DNA of 6,605 nt from the NCBI GenBank assembly GCA_046153015.1, contig JBJXGF010000197.1:1-6605 (forward strand), given 5' to 3'. The stretch's first letter is position 1. Each line of letters begins with the position of its first letter. The notes under the pieces are model-generated. The model saw only the letters and a list, made by a program, of their open reading frames with translations, was not told the origin of the DNA and did no database searches. Made by a program: the position numbers and the translations under genes. Positions 5,519 through 6,605 of this stretch are shown here, piece by piece. This DNA is from JBJXGF01 sp046153015. Its GTDB lineage: Bacteria > Actinomycetota > Acidimicrobiia > Acidimicrobiales > CAIXPF01.

Positions 5519-5525
5519 GTCCTGC

Positions 5526-6521
5526 ATGAGGATCCGGGTTGCGGTGATCGGCGCTGGCTCGTGGGGCTCGAGCGTCGCGTCGCTGGCGGCCCTGAACGCG
5601 CCGACCGTGCTCTGGGCCCGCCGGGCCGAGGTGGCCGCCGAGGTGGACCAGAAGCACACCAACAGCGCGTACCTCTCGGGCTTCACGCTCACCGAATCGC
5701 TGCGGGCCACCGCCTCGCTGGAGGACGCGGTGTCCGACGCCGACGTGCTGGTGATGGGCGTGCCGACCCACGGCTTCCGCCAGAGCCTGGAGGAGGTGGC
5801 CTCCTTCGTGCGCCCCTGGGCGCCGATCATCAGCCTGGCCAAAGGGCTCGAGCAGGGATCGCGGCTGCGGATGACCGAGGTGATCGGCGAGGTGCTGCCC
5901 GGGCATCCGGCCGGCGTGCTCACCGGCCCGAACCTGGCCAAGGAGATCCTCGCCGGCCACGCGGCGGCGGCCGTGGTGGCGATGACCGAGCCGTACATCG
6001 CCGAGTCGCTCCAGCGCATGTTCTCGAGCGACCTGTTCCGCGTGTACACCAACCCCGACGTGCTCGGCTGCGAGATCGCCGGCGCCTTGAAGAACGTGAT
6101 CGCCATCGCGTCGGGCATCGCCGACGGGCTCGGCACCGGGGACAACACCCGAGCCGCGGTGATCACCCGCGGCCTGGCCGAGCTGACCCGGCTGGGCGTG
6201 GCCATGGGCGGCCGCCCCGAGACCTTCGCCGGGCTGGCCGGCATGGGTGATCTGGTCGCCACCTGCATCAGCCCGCAGAGCCGCAACCGTTGGGTCGGTG
6301 AACAGCTCGGCCGGGGCCGCTCGCTGACCGAGATCCAGACCGAGATGCACCAGGTGGCCGAGGGTGTGCGCACGGTGGGCACGGCGATGGAGCTGGCCAA
6401 GGAGTACGACGTGGAGATGCCGATCACCGCCGAGATCGACGGCGTGATCAACCACGGCCGCTCGCCCGCCGAGGCCTACCGCGGCCTGCTGCGCCGCTCG
6501 CCCCAGCCCGAGCTGCGATGA
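5526..6521 (+). CDS. gpsA: NAD(P)-dependent glycerol-3-phosphate dehydrogenase
   Basis: This 331-residue protein, of usual family length, reduces dihydroxyacetone phosphate to sn-glycerol-3-phosphate in the cytoplasm, feeding phospholipid synthesis. The N-terminal Rossmann fold shows G9-A-G11-S-W-G14. S-L-A-K106-G-L-E and G134-P-N-L-A-K140-E are the conserved substrate-site blocks. The C-terminal helical domain opens with G-A-L-K189-N-V, where K189 is the catalytic lysine, followed by G-T-G-D-N-T-R, L-A-G-M-G-D-L, S-R-N-R and V-A-E-G-V. All key residues are present. The frame is open far upstream (to 4512) but that part is antisense to the deacetylase and cofC genes; ATG 5526 precedes the first Rossmann strand and follows a -10 element closely. 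A gpsA-cofC divergent pair is also found in Mycobacterium tuberculosis (Rv2982c/Rv2983). The TGA overlaps the ATG of the next frame (ATGA). Confidence 0.97.
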   Translation: MRIRVAVIGAGSWGSSVASLAALNAPTVLWARRAEVAAEVDQKHTNSAYLSGFTLTESLRATASLEDAVSDADVLVMGVPTHGFRQSLEEVASFVRPWAPIISLAKGLEQGSRLRMTEVIGEVLPGHPAGVLTGPNLAKEILAGHAAAAVVAMTEPYIAESLQRMFSSDLFRVYTNPDVLGCEIAGALKNVIAIASGIADGLGTGDNTRAAVITRGLAELTRLGVAMGGRPETFAGLAGMGDLVATCISPQSRNRWVGEQLGRGRSLTEIQTEMHQVAEGVRTVGTAMELAKEYDVEMPITAEIDGVINHGRSPAEAYRGLLRRSPQPELR

Positions 6522-6605
6522 CCCCCCGCCCCGCCCGGCCGGCCCGGATAGCGCGGTCCGCCCGGCTGGCGCGGTCGGCCCGGCTGGCGCGGTCGGCCCG
6601 GCTGG
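6518..6605 (+). CDS. Possible Arg-rich open frame with hexapeptide repeats (runs off the right edge)
   Basis: ATG 6518 overlaps the gpsA stop as ATGA, the usual arrangement of translationally coupled actinobacterial genes. The frame is open for 29 codons to the edge. After M-T-P-R-P-A-R-P-A-R-I it reads A-R-S-A-R-L three times, each encoded by an 18-bp repeat. The result is strongly basic with Leu spaced every six residues, resembling no family I know. It could be a disordered basic N-terminal tail of a normal protein; in mycobacteria ddlA follows gpsA, but nothing here shows that. It could instead be a non-coding minisatellite that happens to be open. The opposite strand is also open across the repeats, so coding is not proven. 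Confidence 0.35.
   Translation, partial: MTPRPARPARIARSARLARSARLARSARL
6533..6605. repeat. 18-bp tandem repeat, at least three copies plus a degenerate one
   Basis: The unit GCGCGGTCGGCCCGGCTG occurs at 6551-6568 (one mismatch: C for G at the ninth base), 6569-6586 (exact) and 6587-6604 (exact). 6533-6550 matches the unit at about 14 of 18 positions and looks like a decayed first copy. The array reaches the window edge with the first base of another unit, so its full length is unknown. Eighteen bases is six codons, so copy-number change would keep any frame open. Confidence 0.9.

Noticed and set aside
4512..5525. Upstream extension of the gpsA frame (669 codons in all)
   Set aside because: It is antisense to the deacetylase and cofC genes, has shadow-like composition, and the Rossmann fold starts right at ATG 5526.
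5418..6455. Upstream extension of the cofC frame antisense to gpsA (537 codons in all)
   Set aside because: The extension is His/Gly/Arg-rich shadow. Only the part from GTG 5417 matches CofC.
6533..6605. CRISPR array
   Set aside because: The repeats are 18 bp and directly adjacent with no spacers, and no cas gene is visible.
1..6605. A new defence, mobile or biosynthetic system
   Set aside because: All recognisable genes are housekeeping or signalling types. No transposase, integrase, toxin pair, nuclease-helicase set or tRNA attachment site is seen. The DUF429-deacetylase pair is the only open functional question.

Overview
The window is very GC-rich (roughly three quarters G+C) and almost fully coding, with a strong G/C bias at third codon positions. 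A WhiB-family regulator, which is known only from actinobacteria and their phages, makes this an actinobacterial chromosome. CofC/FbiD (coenzyme F420 synthesis) next to and divergent from GpsA fits that, and the style of several proteins suggests Acidimicrobiia or a related deep branch. The class-level placement is an inference that I could not test.

Layout. Positions 1-519 (minus) hold the N-terminal 173 residues of an unrecognised protein that runs off the left edge, with a Shine-Dalgarno site and a plausible promoter. A WhiB-like iron-sulfur regulator follows (620-976, minus). A 195-bp divergent region with a cluster of small inverted repeats separates whiB from a HIT-family protein (1172-1606, plus). 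Next is a membrane-anchored diguanylate cyclase (1700-3313, plus) with about eight hydrophobic helices, a weak GAF-like segment and a complete GGDEF domain with an intact inhibitory site. It converges on a minus-strand group: cofC (4842-5417), then a PIG-L/LmbE-type deacetylase (4043-4774), then a DUF429 protein (3333-4046) whose GTG start overlaps the deacetylase stop by four bases. Divergent from cofC is gpsA (5526-6521, plus). Its stop overlaps the ATG of a further open frame that runs off the right edge and is made of an 18-bp tandem repeat encoding Ala-Arg-Ser-Ala-Arg-Leu.

How the genes fit together. The window is mostly housekeeping and signalling: F420 side-chain activation (CofC), glycerol-3-phosphate for phospholipids (GpsA), second-messenger synthesis (the diguanylate cyclase) and redox or developmental transcription control (WhiB). 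The deacetylase and the DUF429 protein look translationally coupled. I see no mobile element, CRISPR array, RNA gene, defence system or biosynthetic cluster.

The most informative non-gene pattern is in the start sites. HIT, the deacetylase, cofC and gpsA lack a Shine-Dalgarno site and have a TANNNT -10 element ending 6-9 bases before the start codon, which predicts leaderless mRNAs. The left-edge gene and the diguanylate cyclase have a Shine-Dalgarno site and a -10 element further upstream.
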